Shown: positions 8,271-17,121, counted from the stretch's first letter. The stretch is 33,716 nt of DNA from a virus (IMGVR_UViG_3300048121_000536:1-33716), one strand, 5' to 3'. Program-made: numbers and translations. The notes: a model not told the origin generated them from the letters alone.

Positions 8271-10112
8271 ATGAAGGTAATAGAATTATTTATAGACGAA
8301 GAAGGGGAGTTCTCAGGTATTGATGCTATATCAATCGTAGAGCAACCTGCAATAGAAGAAAACTTTGTAGCCCTAAAAGAAGAAATAAAAGTTGAGCTTG
8401 CTGACGTTGATAAGGATAAGCGTATTCTTATGGGTGCTGCACTTATACCCAACAAAAAAATATACAGGAGAGACAAAGAAGATGAGTATTATATATACTT
8501 CTCTGAAGATACGGTAAGAAGAGCATCAGAACTATTCTTGATGAAAGGAAACCAAAACAAGTCAACTCTTGAGCATCAGGCACAGCTATCAGGAATGTCT
8601 GTTGTAGAATCTTGGATAATAGAGGATGAGCAGTATGACAAGTCTCGTAAGTATGGACTAAAAATGCCAGTTGGTACTTGGATGGTATCAATGAAGGTAA
8701 ACAATGAAGATGTTTGGCAAGACTACGTTAAGACAGGTAAGGTAAAAGGGTTCTCAATAGAGGGTTACTTTACCGATAAGGTTGCTATGTCAATGATTCA
8801 GAAAGAGAATGATGCTGCTGAAGTATTATTGGAGATTGCTGATAGCATTGAAGCTGGAAAGTTAAACCTAAAAACATACGGAGACTACGGAAGTGGTGTT
8901 AGAAATAACGCCAAGAGAGGTATTGAACTAAACAAGAAGGTGAATAACCGTTGCGCCACCTCTGTGGGGAAAATAAGAGCGCAGCAGCTCAGTAGAGGTG
9001 AAAAACTCAGTGTGTCCACGATTAAGAGGATGTATTCTTACCTATCAAGAGCTGAAACATACTATGATGCAGGCGATTCTAAGGCTTGTGGCACAATTTC
9101 ATACCTATTATGGGGCGGTAAGGCTGGTTTAGCTTGGAGCAGAGGTAAGTTAAGAGAGTTAGGTGAGTTAGACCTATCCTGTGACTGCACAGAGCTGTCT
9201 GAAGAGCTTGAATTAGGTTTATACGACAAAACATACTCTGATTACCCAGACGCAGCTAAAAAGAACGCTAAAAAGGCTCTAGCATACTACGACAGCAATA
9301 AACCAAGATGTGGAACACCGCAGGCTTGGCAATTCGCCCAATTAATATCTTCTGGCAAACCACTATCAAGATGTCTTATATCAGAAATGGCATCTTACAA
9401 TAGATTTGAGAAGAAAAAGGGCGAGCCATACAACAAGGGTTGTGGAGGATTACTCTGGGATGCTTGGGGAGGAGAAGAAGGTATTCGCTGGGCAGAAGGT
9501 AAGCTAGATGAGATAAATTCAATAGAGTCTAAAATAGATTTAACATCTAAAGAAATAGACGGTAGGCTTGCTTACGACACAAAAGAAGAAGCACTAAAAG
9601 TAGCAAAAGATATTGGATGTGAAGGTTTTCATGTTCATAATGTTGAGGGCAAAGATTGGTATATGCCCTGTAAAGAACATAAATTAGCTGAATATGATGA
9701 CAAGGGAAGAATTAGAAGAAGCAAGAAAGCTCCAAATTCCGATACTCCAAATACTAATCCAAAACGAGGAAGTAAACGCAACCCAAAGGGTGCTGCTGGG
9801 AAGTCAAGGGGAGTTACTGTACCCGACAGAGTGCTAAAGTCGTTACAGAAGAAAGCCAGTGATTTTAACGAGAAGTATAAATCTAAAAAGGGATATGGAA
9901 CTACTGTTGGGCAACTGAAGTCTGTGTACCAGCGAGGAGTTGGCGCATTTCAGACATCTCATAGTCCTAACGTAAAGTCAGCCGAGCAATGGGCGCAAGC
10001 TAGAGTAAACGCCTATATATACCTTTTAAAGAACGGTAGACCGCAAAACGCTAAATACACTACCGATTATGATTTACTACCAAAGAAGCACCCTAAATCA
10101 AGTAAGAAATGA
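8271..10112 (+). CDS. XkdF-like prohead protease fused to accessory domains, 613 aa
   Basis: Residues 1-170 match the XkdF/peptidase S78_2 pattern: IVEQPAIEENFVAL at the start, LMGAALIPNKKIYR, a His at 102 in STLEHQ, and KGFSIEG at 159-165 whose Ser162 is the likely nucleophile. Such proteases mature the capsid and scaffold. The rest is unusual. Residues ~204-293 and ~325-413 are two diverged copies of one domain (AKRG-IELNKK/AKKNAKKAL, RCGT or RCAT, then LLWGGKAGLAW/LLWDAWGGEEGIRW). Residues ~437-470 form a short His/Cys motif (GFHVH, WYMPCKEH), and ~513-604 match the DUF5824 pattern (YQRGVGAFQTSHSP, YLLKNGRP, DYDLLP). It lies between tape measure and scaffold. Confidence 0.8.
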   Translation: MKVIELFIDEEGEFSGIDAISIVEQPAIEENFVALKEEIKVELADVDKDKRILMGAALIPNKKIYRRDKEDEYYIYFSEDTVRRASELFLMKGNQNKSTLEHQAQLSGMSVVESWIIEDEQYDKSRKYGLKMPVGTWMVSMKVNNEDVWQDYVKTGKVKGFSIEGYFTDKVAMSMIQKENDAAEVLLEIADSIEAGKLNLKTYGDYGSGVRNNAKRGIELNKKVNNRCATSVGKIRAQQLSRGEKLSVSTIKRMYSYLSRAETYYDAGDSKACGTISYLLWGGKAGLAWSRGKLRELGELDLSCDCTELSEELELGLYDKTYSDYPDAAKKNAKKALAYYDSNKPRCGTPQAWQFAQLISSGKPLSRCLISEMASYNRFEKKKGEPYNKGCGGLLWDAWGGEEGIRWAEGKLDEINSIESKIDLTSKEIDGRLAYDTKEEALKVAKDIGCEGFHVHNVEGKDWYMPCKEHKLAEYDDKGRIRRSKKAPNSDTPNTNPKRGSKRNPKGAAGKSRGVTVPDRVLKSLQKKASDFNEKYKSKKGYGTTVGQLKSVYQRGVGAFQTSHSPNVKSAEQWAQARVNAYIYLLKNGRPQNAKYTTDYDLLPKKHPKSSKK

Positions 10113-10249
10113 AAAGTAAAGAAACCGTAGGACAACAAGTACCATCAAACTCAAGAAGAGCTTGCTTATGCAAGGATGGAAGAACATATTCAAGGAGATG
10201 CTGTGATGGCACTCTTAGAAGTCAGGGCATAGGAAAAATAAATGCCTAA
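10109..10249 (+). CDS. Small Cys-rich phage protein, 46 aa
   Basis: Starts in an ATGA overlap with the protease gene. The core ACLCKDGRTYSRRCCDG with a C-x-C and a CC pair, followed by SQGIG, is a pattern I recognise from short conserved proteins next to head genes of Bacteroidota phages. Four cysteines in 46 residues could bind zinc or form disulfides. Function unknown; a capsid decoration or scaffold-associated role is only a positional guess. Confidence 0.65.
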   Translation: MKSKETVGQQVPSNSRRACLCKDGRTYSRRCCDGTLRSQGIGKINA

Positions 10250-10254
10250 AAATC

Positions 10255-10278
10255 TAACAGTACGTTAAGTACTTGTTA
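10255..10278 (+). promoter_or_regulatory. Stem-loop ahead of scaffold gene
   Basis: TAACAGTAC at 10255-10263 pairs with GTACTTGTTA at 10269-10278 around a GTTAA loop, with one bulged base. It sits in the 63-base gap in front of the scaffold gene and has no T-run, so an mRNA processing or stability element is likelier than a terminator. Confidence 0.35.
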
Positions 10279-10312
10279 TTTATCTATAACTATAACTGTT
10301 AATTAACATAAT

Positions 10313-10876
10313 ATGGAGAGTAAAGCTACAAACATTCTAAATGATATTATGCAAAAACTTTCTGCTATTAGTGAGCCAGAAACTAAAAAGGTTGAGAACA
10401 TTGAAGTTGCAGCCGAAGAAGTTAATGGGTCTCCAGAAGTAGAAGAAGTTGCATTATCTGAGGATTCTGTTGAAGAAGTTGCTACTGAAAAAGTAGAGAC
10501 TGCTCCTGAAGCTGAATCAACTGAAGAGGTTGAGCTGGCTGAAGAATCTGAAGAAGATAAAGAAGTTCCTGAAGCCGAAGAAGATGAGGCGGAAGAGCTA
10601 GAAGAAGATTATGTATCTAAACAGGACTTCGATTCTAAAATCGCAGAACTTGAGGATATGATTAAATCTATTAAGGAAGATATGATGGTTGAGTATGATA
10701 AAGTAGAAGCTGAAAAAGCTGAACTATCTGCTCAAGTCGAAAAGCTATCTGCTGAACCAGCAGCCGAGCCAATCGCACACGCCCCATCACAAAAAACAGA
10801 ACAAAAAGAGGTGATTAAATTCGGTCAGAATCGCCCTGCTAACACACTTGACCGAGTATTTTCTAAATTAAACTAA
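10313..10876 (+). CDS. Capsid scaffolding protein (acidic), 187 aa
   Basis: Placed between protease and major capsid protein, the classic scaffold position. Residues ~25-105 are extremely rich in Glu (long runs of EE, EV, EA), followed by a predicted coiled coil (~105-150, KIAELEDMIKSIKEDM and KVEAEKAELSAQVEKL). The C-terminal tail has the capsid-binding look of these scaffolds (FGQNRPANTLDRVFSKLN, basic with Arg-Pro). A scaffold forms the inner core of the procapsid and is then degraded by the protease. Only 12 bases separate it from the capsid gene. Confidence 0.75.
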   Translation: MESKATNILNDIMQKLSAISEPETKKVENIEVAAEEVNGSPEVEEVALSEDSVEEVATEKVETAPEAESTEEVELAEESEEDKEVPEAEEDEAEELEEDYVSKQDFDSKIAELEDMIKSIKEDMMVEYDKVEAEKAELSAQVEKLSAEPAAEPIAHAPSQKTEQKEVIKFGQNRPANTLDRVFSKLN

Positions 10877-10888
10877 CAAATAAAAAAG

Positions 10889-11866
10889 ATGAGTACAAGA
10901 AATATTCAACTAGACGCAGACAATTCATTAAATAGTCTGACTACAACCTACGCTGGTGAGTTTGCAGGGAAATATATCTCAGCAGCTCTTTTGAGCGGTA
11001 AAACTCTTGCAGAAGGAGCTATTACCATAAAGCCAAACGTAAAGTATAAGGAAGTAATCAAAAAAGTTGCTTCTACTGACCTAATCACCGATGCTACTTG
11101 TGATTTCACAATTGATGCTGACGTTCTTACATTAACTGAGCGTATTCTTCAGCCAGAAGAGTTCCAAGTTAACCTACAACTATGTAAAAAAGATTTCCGT
11201 TCTGACTGGGAAGCTGTACAAATGGGATATTCTACATTTGACAACCTACCTCCAGCATTTTCTGATTTCTTACTAGGGCATGTTGCTGCTAAAGTTGCTG
11301 AGAAAACTGAGCAAAACATCTGGGGTGGTGTAAACGCTACTGCTGGTGAGTTTGATGGTTTCACAACTTTAATGGCTGCTGATGGAGATGTAAATGATGC
11401 TGCTAACGGAGCTGAAACTTCTTTCACTTCAGGAAACATTGCTACACTTTTAGGAAATGTAGTTGACGCACTTCCTTCTGCTGTTTACGGTAAAGATGAC
11501 TTGACAATATATGTGCCTACAATTGCATATCAAGCGTATATCCGTTCATTGGGAGGCTTTGGAGCGCAAGGATTAGGTGCTTCTGGTACAGATAGTAAAG
11601 GTTCACAATGGTATAACATGGGCAATGCTCTTAGCTTTGAGGGAATCAAAATACAGCTTGCTACTGGAATGCCATCAGACCACATCGTAGCTGGACAGGC
11701 ATCTAACTTGTTCTTTGGAACAGGATTGCTTGCTGACCACAACGAAGTAAAAGTTATAGACATGCAAGATATTGACGGAAGTCAAAATGTTCGTGTCGTA
11801 ATGAGGTTTACTTCTGGTGTACAGTATGGTATTGGTTCTGACCTTGCTCTTCTTACTTTAGCATAA
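10889..11866 (+). CDS. Major capsid protein, 325 aa
   Basis: Length, place after protease and scaffold, and sequence character fit a phage major capsid protein of the HK97 fold. It is poor in Lys/Arg in the second half and rich in Ala/Gly. FDGFTTLMAADGDVNDAANG in the middle and the conserved-looking ending (VRVVMRFTSGVQYGIGSDLALL) match capsid proteins of flavobacterial phages. A hairpin terminator follows at 11881-11906. Codons favour the same few synonyms throughout, as expected for a highly expressed gene. Confidence 0.8.
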   Translation: MSTRNIQLDADNSLNSLTTTYAGEFAGKYISAALLSGKTLAEGAITIKPNVKYKEVIKKVASTDLITDATCDFTIDADVLTLTERILQPEEFQVNLQLCKKDFRSDWEAVQMGYSTFDNLPPAFSDFLLGHVAAKVAEKTEQNIWGGVNATAGEFDGFTTLMAADGDVNDAANGAETSFTSGNIATLLGNVVDALPSAVYGKDDLTIYVPTIAYQAYIRSLGGFGAQGLGASGTDSKGSQWYNMGNALSFEGIKIQLATGMPSDHIVAGQASNLFFGTGLLADHNEVKVIDMQDIDGSQNVRVVMRFTSGVQYGIGSDLALLTLA

Positions 11867-11880
11867 TAATTGTTTAACTT

Positions 11881-11906
11881 AAAAGGGTGGTTAACGCTGC
11901 CCTTTT
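11881..11906 (+). terminator. Hairpin after major capsid gene
   Basis: AAAAGGG at 11881-11887 pairs with CCCTTTT at 11900-11906. The stem can extend by G-T wobbles around a TTAACG loop. The T-stretch is only four bases, so this may act as a partial terminator or as an mRNA 3' stabiliser between the capsid and tail tube genes. Confidence 0.5.
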
Positions 11907-11926
11907 CACTAAAAAAAATATAAATA

Positions 11927-12481
11927 ATGGCTTGTGATTTAACTGGAGGAAGATTAAGACCTTGTAAAGATGCCGTAGGTGGTATAAAAAAGATTCACTT
12001 TGTTGATTTCGGAGACTTAGGAACGCTTACAATAGGTTCTGATGACGAGATTACCGATATGAGTGGAACTTTTGATTATTACACTTATGATGTCAAGGGT
12101 AATTCTTCCTTAGAGACAAATATTACATCCTCTATGGAGAATGGAACAACATTCTTTGAGCAGGTTGTAAATCTCACACTGTTTAAACTAACTAAAGAGG
12201 ATAACAAAGAATTGAAACTTATGGCGTATGGTAGACCACACGTTGTTGTTCAGACTTTTGACGATAAATTCTTATTAGTTGGTGCTGATAATGGTGCTGA
12301 TGTAACTGGTGGTACTGCTGTAACTGGTACTGCTATGGGAGACCTAAATGGATATACACTTACTTTAACTGCAAATGAAATCCGTATGCCATCTTTTGTT
12401 GATGGAGGTACTGATGCAAACCCATTCGCAGGTATGACGAGTGCTACTGCTACTGAAGGAACTCAGAGAGACCCTTCATAA
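11927..12481 (+). CDS. Major tail tube protein, 184 aa
   Basis: MACDLTGGRLRPCKDAVGG followed by a FVDFGDLGTL strand is a recognisable opening of tail tube proteins in Bacteroidota phages. Subunits polymerise as rings around the tape measure. The protein is rich in Thr, Gly and Val, and both ends are bounded by hairpins (11881-11906, 12503-12530), giving the gene its own transcript segment. The start is preceded by AAAAAAAATATAAATA, nearly the same A-rich leader as at the tail fibre gene (14776), consistent with strong translation. Confidence 0.75.
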   Translation: MACDLTGGRLRPCKDAVGGIKKIHFVDFGDLGTLTIGSDDEITDMSGTFDYYTYDVKGNSSLETNITSSMENGTTFFEQVVNLTLFKLTKEDNKELKLMAYGRPHVVVQTFDDKFLLVGADNGADVTGGTAVTGTAMGDLNGYTLTLTANEIRMPSFVDGGTDANPFAGMTSATATEGTQRDPS

Positions 12482-12495
12482 ATTTAATAGGGGTA
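12480..12495 (+). repeat. AATTTAATAGGGGTAT motif, isolated copy
   Basis: AAATTTAATAGGGGTAT begins on the stop codon of the tail tube gene, and a degenerate second copy (AAATTTAAAAGGGG) follows and merges into the terminator stem. It belongs to the same dispersed family as the copies at 134-216, 19523-19558, 30114-30177 and 31591-31686. Confidence 0.5.
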
Positions 12496-12502
12496 TAAAT
12501 TT

Positions 12503-12530
12503 AAAAGGGGGCTTAATTGCCCCTTTTTTT
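12503..12530 (+). terminator. Intrinsic terminator after tail tube gene
   Basis: GGGGGC at 12507-12512 pairs with GCCCCT at 12519-12524 around a TTAATT loop, flanked by AAAA and a run of seven T. It is a textbook intrinsic terminator. The loop sequence is the same as in the terminator at 24916-24943. Confidence 0.85.
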
Positions 12531-12531
12531 G

Positions 12532-12539
12532 TATCTTTG
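12532..12539 (+). promoter_or_regulatory. -7-like element after the terminator
   Basis: TATCTTTG matches TAnnTTTG exactly and begins two bases after the terminator T-run, but no TTTG lies 17-21 bases upstream. It could restart transcription for the portal segment, perhaps with help from a phage factor in place of the -33 contact. Confidence 0.35.
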
Positions 12540-12570
12540 AAACAAATAAAGTCATTGTTATTACTTTAGT

Positions 12571-12978
12571 ATGCGTGTATTAACAACATCCACAAGCGAC
12601 CAGACTATTAAGATTGCAGCGAGAAGAGACGTAGTAGGCAATCTTAGTCTTGAGGTTATAAACAAGTCCACTAGAAAGACTGACTCTTACACATCTAGCG
12701 TTGAGTGGCAAGAATACAATGTTTCTTGGGAAAACTCAGATGTTAGCTGGGAATCAGGCGGTTTCACATCATCTCAAGGAGATATATTCTTAGAGATAAC
12801 AAATAAGTATGCGCTTAAAGAGGGTAATTACTACACGTTAAAGTTAACTGATGACAACGGTGAGTTGTACAGAGACGTTATATATTGCACAGACCAAACT
12901 GATTACGATAAGTACAACCCTAATAAGAATAAATACACACAAGAGAGTAGCTTTGATGATAGCTATATTATATTATGA
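12571..12978 (+). CDS. Conserved virion-module protein, 135 aa
   Basis: Beta-rich protein with three aromatic repeats near residues 45-65 (VEWQEYNVSWENSDVSWES), then LKEGNYYTLKLTDDNGELYRD and ending CTDQTDYDKYNPN. I recognise the latter as a conserved ending in small head/tail-region proteins of flavobacterial phages, always hypothetical. It lies between tail tube and portal and overlaps the portal start by four bases, so it is probably a virion or connector part. The start context ATTACTTTAGTATG recurs at 24666. Confidence 0.7.
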   Translation: MRVLTTSTSDQTIKIAARRDVVGNLSLEVINKSTRKTDSYTSSVEWQEYNVSWENSDVSWESGGFTSSQGDIFLEITNKYALKEGNYYTLKLTDDNGELYRDVIYCTDQTDYDKYNPNKNKYTQESSFDDSYIIL

Positions 12979-14180
12979 AAGACGAAAGCACAATACATAT
13001 TGTACAGTTAGGTTCTTACTCTAAACCAGAGGTAAAGGAATACTATAACGAGGATTGGGTATCTTACGGAGATGATAATGATTATTTTAATTATCTTATA
13101 GATAGATACAACGGAAGTCCTACGAATAACGCAGCTATCAACGGAATATCCGAAATGATTTACGGAAGAGGTCTTGATGCGACTGACAGTAAAGATAAAG
13201 AGGCGGAGTATAAGGAAATGAAAGAGCTTCTTAACAAGAATGTCATAAAACGCATAACTCATGATTATAAAATGATGGGTCAGGCTGCGCTTCAAATTAT
13301 ATACACCAAAGACCGCTCTAAAATTGCTAACGTAGCGCATATACCAGTAGAAACGTTAAGAGCCGAGAAATGCAACTCTAAAGGCGAAATAGAGGGGTAT
13401 TTCTATCATAGTGATTGGTCTAAATACAGGTCAAGTGATAAACTCACAAGAATACCTGCTTTTGGCACTTCAAAACAATCTATTGAGATATTATATATAA
13501 AGCCATATAGAGCTGGTTACAAATACTATTCTCCAGTAGATTATCAAGGAGGTTTACAATACGCCGAATTAGAAGAAGAGATTGCCAACTATCACATAAA
13601 CAATATTCAGAACGGACTTTCACCTAGTATGCTTATTAACTTTAACAATGGTACTCCAGATGCAGAGCAAAGGGATGCTATTGAAACAAGCATAATGAAT
13701 AAGTTTAGCGGTAGTTCTAACGCAGGTCGTTTTATACTAGCGTTTAACGACAGTAAAGAGCTTGCTGCAACTATTGAGCCAGTACAGCTATCGGATGCTC
13801 ACCAGCAATATCAATTCTTATCAGATGAAAGTATGCGTAAAGTAATGGTATCACACCGTATAGTGTCACCTATGCTTGTAGGTATAAAAGACAATACAGG
13901 TCTTGGAAATAACGCAGAAGAATTACAGACTGCTTCTGTTCTTATGGACAATACAGTTATAAGACCAATGCAGGTTACAATACTTGATGAACTTGAGAAG
14001 ATACTTGAGTACAACGGAATAGACCTTGATATCTATTTTAAGACGCTACAACCTCTTGAATTTACTGACTTGACTAATGCTATTAGTGAAGCTGAGATAG
14101 AGAAGGAGACAGGCGTTAAAAAGGATATAGAAGAGGAAGTCAAGGAAAAGGTAGAGGAACAAATTGAAAATGTAGAATAA
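12975..14180 (+). CDS. Portal protein, 401 aa
   Basis: A charged, Tyr-rich protein of typical small-portal length. Portals form the twelve-fold ring through which DNA enters and leaves the head. Supporting stretches: WVSYGDDNDYFNYLIDRYNGSPT and ISEMIYGRGLDA near the N terminus, a middle region with NIQNGLSPSMLINFNNG, then SPMLVGIKDNTGLGNNAEEL and a C-terminal helix with LDELEKIL, which together match portal proteins of Bacteroidota phages. The last 35 residues are very acidic and basic (EIEKETGVKKDIEEEVKE). Lying downstream of capsid and tail tube is unusual; the portal normally precedes them. Confidence 0.8.
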   Translation: MKDESTIHIVQLGSYSKPEVKEYYNEDWVSYGDDNDYFNYLIDRYNGSPTNNAAINGISEMIYGRGLDATDSKDKEAEYKEMKELLNKNVIKRITHDYKMMGQAALQIIYTKDRSKIANVAHIPVETLRAEKCNSKGEIEGYFYHSDWSKYRSSDKLTRIPAFGTSKQSIEILYIKPYRAGYKYYSPVDYQGGLQYAELEEEIANYHINNIQNGLSPSMLINFNNGTPDAEQRDAIETSIMNKFSGSSNAGRFILAFNDSKELAATIEPVQLSDAHQQYQFLSDESMRKVMVSHRIVSPMLVGIKDNTGLGNNAEELQTASVLMDNTVIRPMQVTILDELEKILEYNGIDLDIYFKTLQPLEFTDLTNAISEAEIEKETGVKKDIEEEVKEKVEEQIENVE

Positions 14181-14181
14181 A

Positions 14182-14685
14182 ATGCCATCAGCACTATTTA
14201 TAAAAAGAAGCGACCTAATAAACAATACGGCACTTAGCGGTAATATAGATACTGATAAGTTTATTCAGTTTATCAAGATAGCCCAAGATATACACGTTCA
14301 GAACTATGTAGGTTCAGATTTGTACGACAAAATATCAAATGATATTATAGCAGGAACATTATCTGGAGACTATCTAAACTTAGTAAATGACTACATACAG
14401 CCAATGCTTATTCACTTTGCTATGACCGAATACCTACCATTTGCAGCGTACACTATCGCTAATGGCTCTGTTTATAAAAAGGGAGCTGAGAATAGCACTA
14501 CTGTAAATAAGGATGAGATTGATTCTTTAATTGCAAAGGAGAGAGATTATGCCGAGTATTACACTCAGAGATTTATAGATTACATGAGCTTTAATGCTCC
14601 AAGTAAATTCCCTGAATATTACAGCAGTAATAATGAAGATGTTACACCAGATAAAAATGCCTTGTTTAACGGATGGATGCTGTAA
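14182..14685 (+). CDS. Head-tail connector (DUF6712-like), 167 aa
   Basis: Begins one base after the portal stop. The N-terminal half (FIKRSDLINNTALSGNID, then IQFIKIAQDIHVQNYVGSDLYDKI) and the helix near 75-95 (PMLIHFAMTEYLPFAAY) are the pattern of small head-completion proteins of the DUF6712 type in Bacteroidota phages. These form the adaptor ring under the portal. It ends with a Ser/Asn-rich tail. The neighbourhood agrees with this role. Confidence 0.7.
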   Translation: MPSALFIKRSDLINNTALSGNIDTDKFIQFIKIAQDIHVQNYVGSDLYDKISNDIIAGTLSGDYLNLVNDYIQPMLIHFAMTEYLPFAAYTIANGSVYKKGAENSTTVNKDEIDSLIAKERDYAEYYTQRFIDYMSFNAPSKFPEYYSSNNEDVTPDKNALFNGWML

Positions 14686-14798
14686 GTAAATATAAACCTA
14701 AGAAAGATAACGAAAACAAATTGAAGTGTTACTTAAATATTAATACTTCTGGTAATAAAGAAAAAAAGATAAATAATGGCAAGTTTAACAGGCAATAA
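14673..14798 (+). CDS. Possible 41-aa basic peptide bridging connector and fibre genes
   Basis: An open frame from the ATG at 14673, inside the end of the connector gene, runs through the 90-base gap and ends inside the fibre gene. The peptide is Lys/Asn-rich (MDAVSKYKPKKDNENKLKCY). The A-rich composition can make such peptides by chance, so coding is uncertain; the overlap with both neighbours is the only support. Confidence 0.3.
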   Translation: MDAVSKYKPKKDNENKLKCYLNINTSGNKEKKINNGKFNRQ

Positions 14799-17109
14799 GA
14801 TAAAGGACACTTACAAGGGTCTGATAAAAACTACTGACAACGCTGAATTAGGCGCAACTGCAAAAGAGCTTACTGATGGTAACGGTAATGGATCTGGCGT
14901 TTATTTAGATAACGCAGGCAATGTATCAGCTACATCTTTTACAGGTGATGGTTCAGGTCTTACTAATTTGCCTAGTGGTGCTGTTTCTTCTGTAAACACA
15001 CAGACAGGAGATGTTGTATTAGACACAGACGATATTGCAGAAGGTAGTAATGAATATTATACAGATGCTAAAGTAGAAGCTAATAGTGCCGTTGCTGCTA
15101 ATACTGCAAAGGTAGGAATAACAACAGACCAAGCAAACGAAATATCAGCCAATACTTTAAAAACAGGTATCACACAAGCCCAAGCAGACGCAATTGTAGA
15201 TAATACAGCTAAAGTGGGCATAACGCCTACACAAGCATCTGAAATAGCAGCAAACACGCTTAAAACAGGTATTACAACTCAACAAGCTGATGATATAGTT
15301 GCTAACAATGCCAAAGTAACTCGCAGACCAATTACAGCAGGTGGCAACACTTTAGAAACATCAGAAAGTCTTACACTTACAGCAGGTAGTAATGTTACAA
15401 TCACAGAAGCTGATGGTACTGTTACTATTGCCTCAACGGGTGGTGCAGGTAGTATTGATTTAGGCACATCCACAACTACAACTTCTGTTACGGTAACAAA
15501 TTCAGGTGGTACAGATGCTACTATAAGCGAAGCAAGTAGTTCAGCAGCGGGTGTTATGTCTACTGCACATCACGACAAGCTAGATGGCATAGCAGCAGGA
15601 GCAGAAGTAAACCCAACAAACACAGATGAGTTATCTGAAGGTTCTAGCAACCTTTACTATACCGAGGCAAGAGTTTCTGCGAACACTAATGTAGTGGCAA
15701 ATACAGCTAAGATTAGTTTTGATAGCGCAAGCAGCACCAAACTATCAGGAATAGAAGCAGGAGCTGAAGTAAATACAGTAGATAGCGTAAACGGAGAAAC
15801 AGGAGCGGTATCTCTTGATACGGCAGACCTTACAGATGTATCTGCTACCGCACCATCTAACGGACAAGTATTACAATATAACAGTACCTCTTCTAATTAC
15901 GAGCCTGTAACATTAAGTAGTACAGCACCTGTTGATAGTGTAAACAGTCAAACAGGAGCGGTTGTTTTAGACGCTGATGATATTGCTGAAGGCACTACTA
16001 ACTTGTATTACACAGACGCAAGAGCAGATGCTAGAGTGAACTTACAGACAGGCTCAAACTTAGATTTGTCTAGCAAGAGTACAAGCGATTTAAGTGAGGG
16101 TACAAATTTATACTATACTGAAGCAAGGGTTTCGGCTAACACAAGCGTAGCAGCTAATACAGCTAAAACTAGTATGGTACTTGGCACAACAGCAGGTACA
16201 GCACTAGAAGGAGATACTGCCTTATTACAATTAGGCACAACATCAACAACAGCTTTAGCAGGAGACACTACAACTATAAGCGCACAACAAGCTAGTGATA
16301 TAAGTACAAATAATGCAAAGGTTGGTATTACTACACAGCAGGCATCAGACATTACGGCTAATAACGCAAAAGTAGGCATTACCACACAACAAGCTAGTGA
16401 TATAACAGCTAACAACGCTAAAGTTAGTATGGTGTTAGGAACGACAGCAGGAACTGCTTTAGAGGGCGATACTCCTTTGCTTCAATTGGGTACTACATCT
16501 ACAACTGCATTAGCAGGGGATACAGTAATTCCTACTAACAACAACCAACTTACAAACGGAGCAAGTTATATAACAGCATCGTCAACTGACACACTAACAA
16601 ATAAAAGTGGTAGTAATAGTCAATGGACAAATGATGAAAACTACTTGACAGGCAACGAAACGGTAACACTATCAGGAGATATAACAGGAAGTGGTACAAC
16701 AGCTATTACAGCAAGTATAGCAAATAATGTAGTAGGTGCAGATGAATTAAACGTAAGCGGTAATGGTACATCAGGGCAAGTATTAGCTTCGGATGGCGAT
16801 GGCACTTTTAGTTGGGCAGATGCAGGTGGTTCGTATACTCCTAATATTGTATCAGGAGCAACAACAGCATCAAAAGATAATTTATATATCTTTACAGCAA
16901 GTGCAACGCTAACATTACCTGCAAGTCCAAGTGGTGGTGATAGCATAAAAGTATCAAATTTAAGTGGTACAACAACTTGCGTGTTAGCAAGAAATGGAAG
17001 TAATATAATGGCTGATGCGTCAGATATGACTTTAGACAATCAATATGCATCTTTTGAATTAATATATGGCGATGCAACTCGTGGATGGGTTGTTGTCGGT
17101 GGTAACTAA
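14776..17109 (+). CDS. Tail fibre protein with internal repeats, 777 aa
   Basis: A Thr/Ser/Ala/Asn-rich protein with the repeats usual for trimeric tail fibres. YYTEARVSANT or YYTDAKVEANS recurs about five times, VGITTQQAS-DI-ANNAK several times, and a longer unit starting SMVLGTTAGTALEGDT occurs twice about 85 residues apart. The collagen-free beta and coiled shaft leads to a compact C-terminal domain (about the last 95 residues, FTASATLTLPASPSGGD, WVVVGGN) likely to be the tip. It binds the host surface. Synonymous codons differ between copies, so the duplications are old. Its start has an A-rich leader like that of the tail tube gene. Confidence 0.8.
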   Translation: MASLTGNKIKDTYKGLIKTTDNAELGATAKELTDGNGNGSGVYLDNAGNVSATSFTGDGSGLTNLPSGAVSSVNTQTGDVVLDTDDIAEGSNEYYTDAKVEANSAVAANTAKVGITTDQANEISANTLKTGITQAQADAIVDNTAKVGITPTQASEIAANTLKTGITTQQADDIVANNAKVTRRPITAGGNTLETSESLTLTAGSNVTITEADGTVTIASTGGAGSIDLGTSTTTTSVTVTNSGGTDATISEASSSAAGVMSTAHHDKLDGIAAGAEVNPTNTDELSEGSSNLYYTEARVSANTNVVANTAKISFDSASSTKLSGIEAGAEVNTVDSVNGETGAVSLDTADLTDVSATAPSNGQVLQYNSTSSNYEPVTLSSTAPVDSVNSQTGAVVLDADDIAEGTTNLYYTDARADARVNLQTGSNLDLSSKSTSDLSEGTNLYYTEARVSANTSVAANTAKTSMVLGTTAGTALEGDTALLQLGTTSTTALAGDTTTISAQQASDISTNNAKVGITTQQASDITANNAKVGITTQQASDITANNAKVSMVLGTTAGTALEGDTPLLQLGTTSTTALAGDTVIPTNNNQLTNGASYITASSTDTLTNKSGSNSQWTNDENYLTGNETVTLSGDITGSGTTAITASIANNVVGADELNVSGNGTSGQVLASDGDGTFSWADAGGSYTPNIVSGATTASKDNLYIFTASATLTLPASPSGGDSIKVSNLSGTTTCVLARNGSNIMADASDMTLDNQYASFELIYGDATRGWVVVGGN

Positions 17110-17121
17110 TAAATATAAACA

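Noticed and set aside
15057-16415. Several minus-strand frames inside the tail fibre gene
   Set aside because: They mirror the Ala/Thr-rich repeats of the fibre and have low-complexity Val/Ala/Ser composition.
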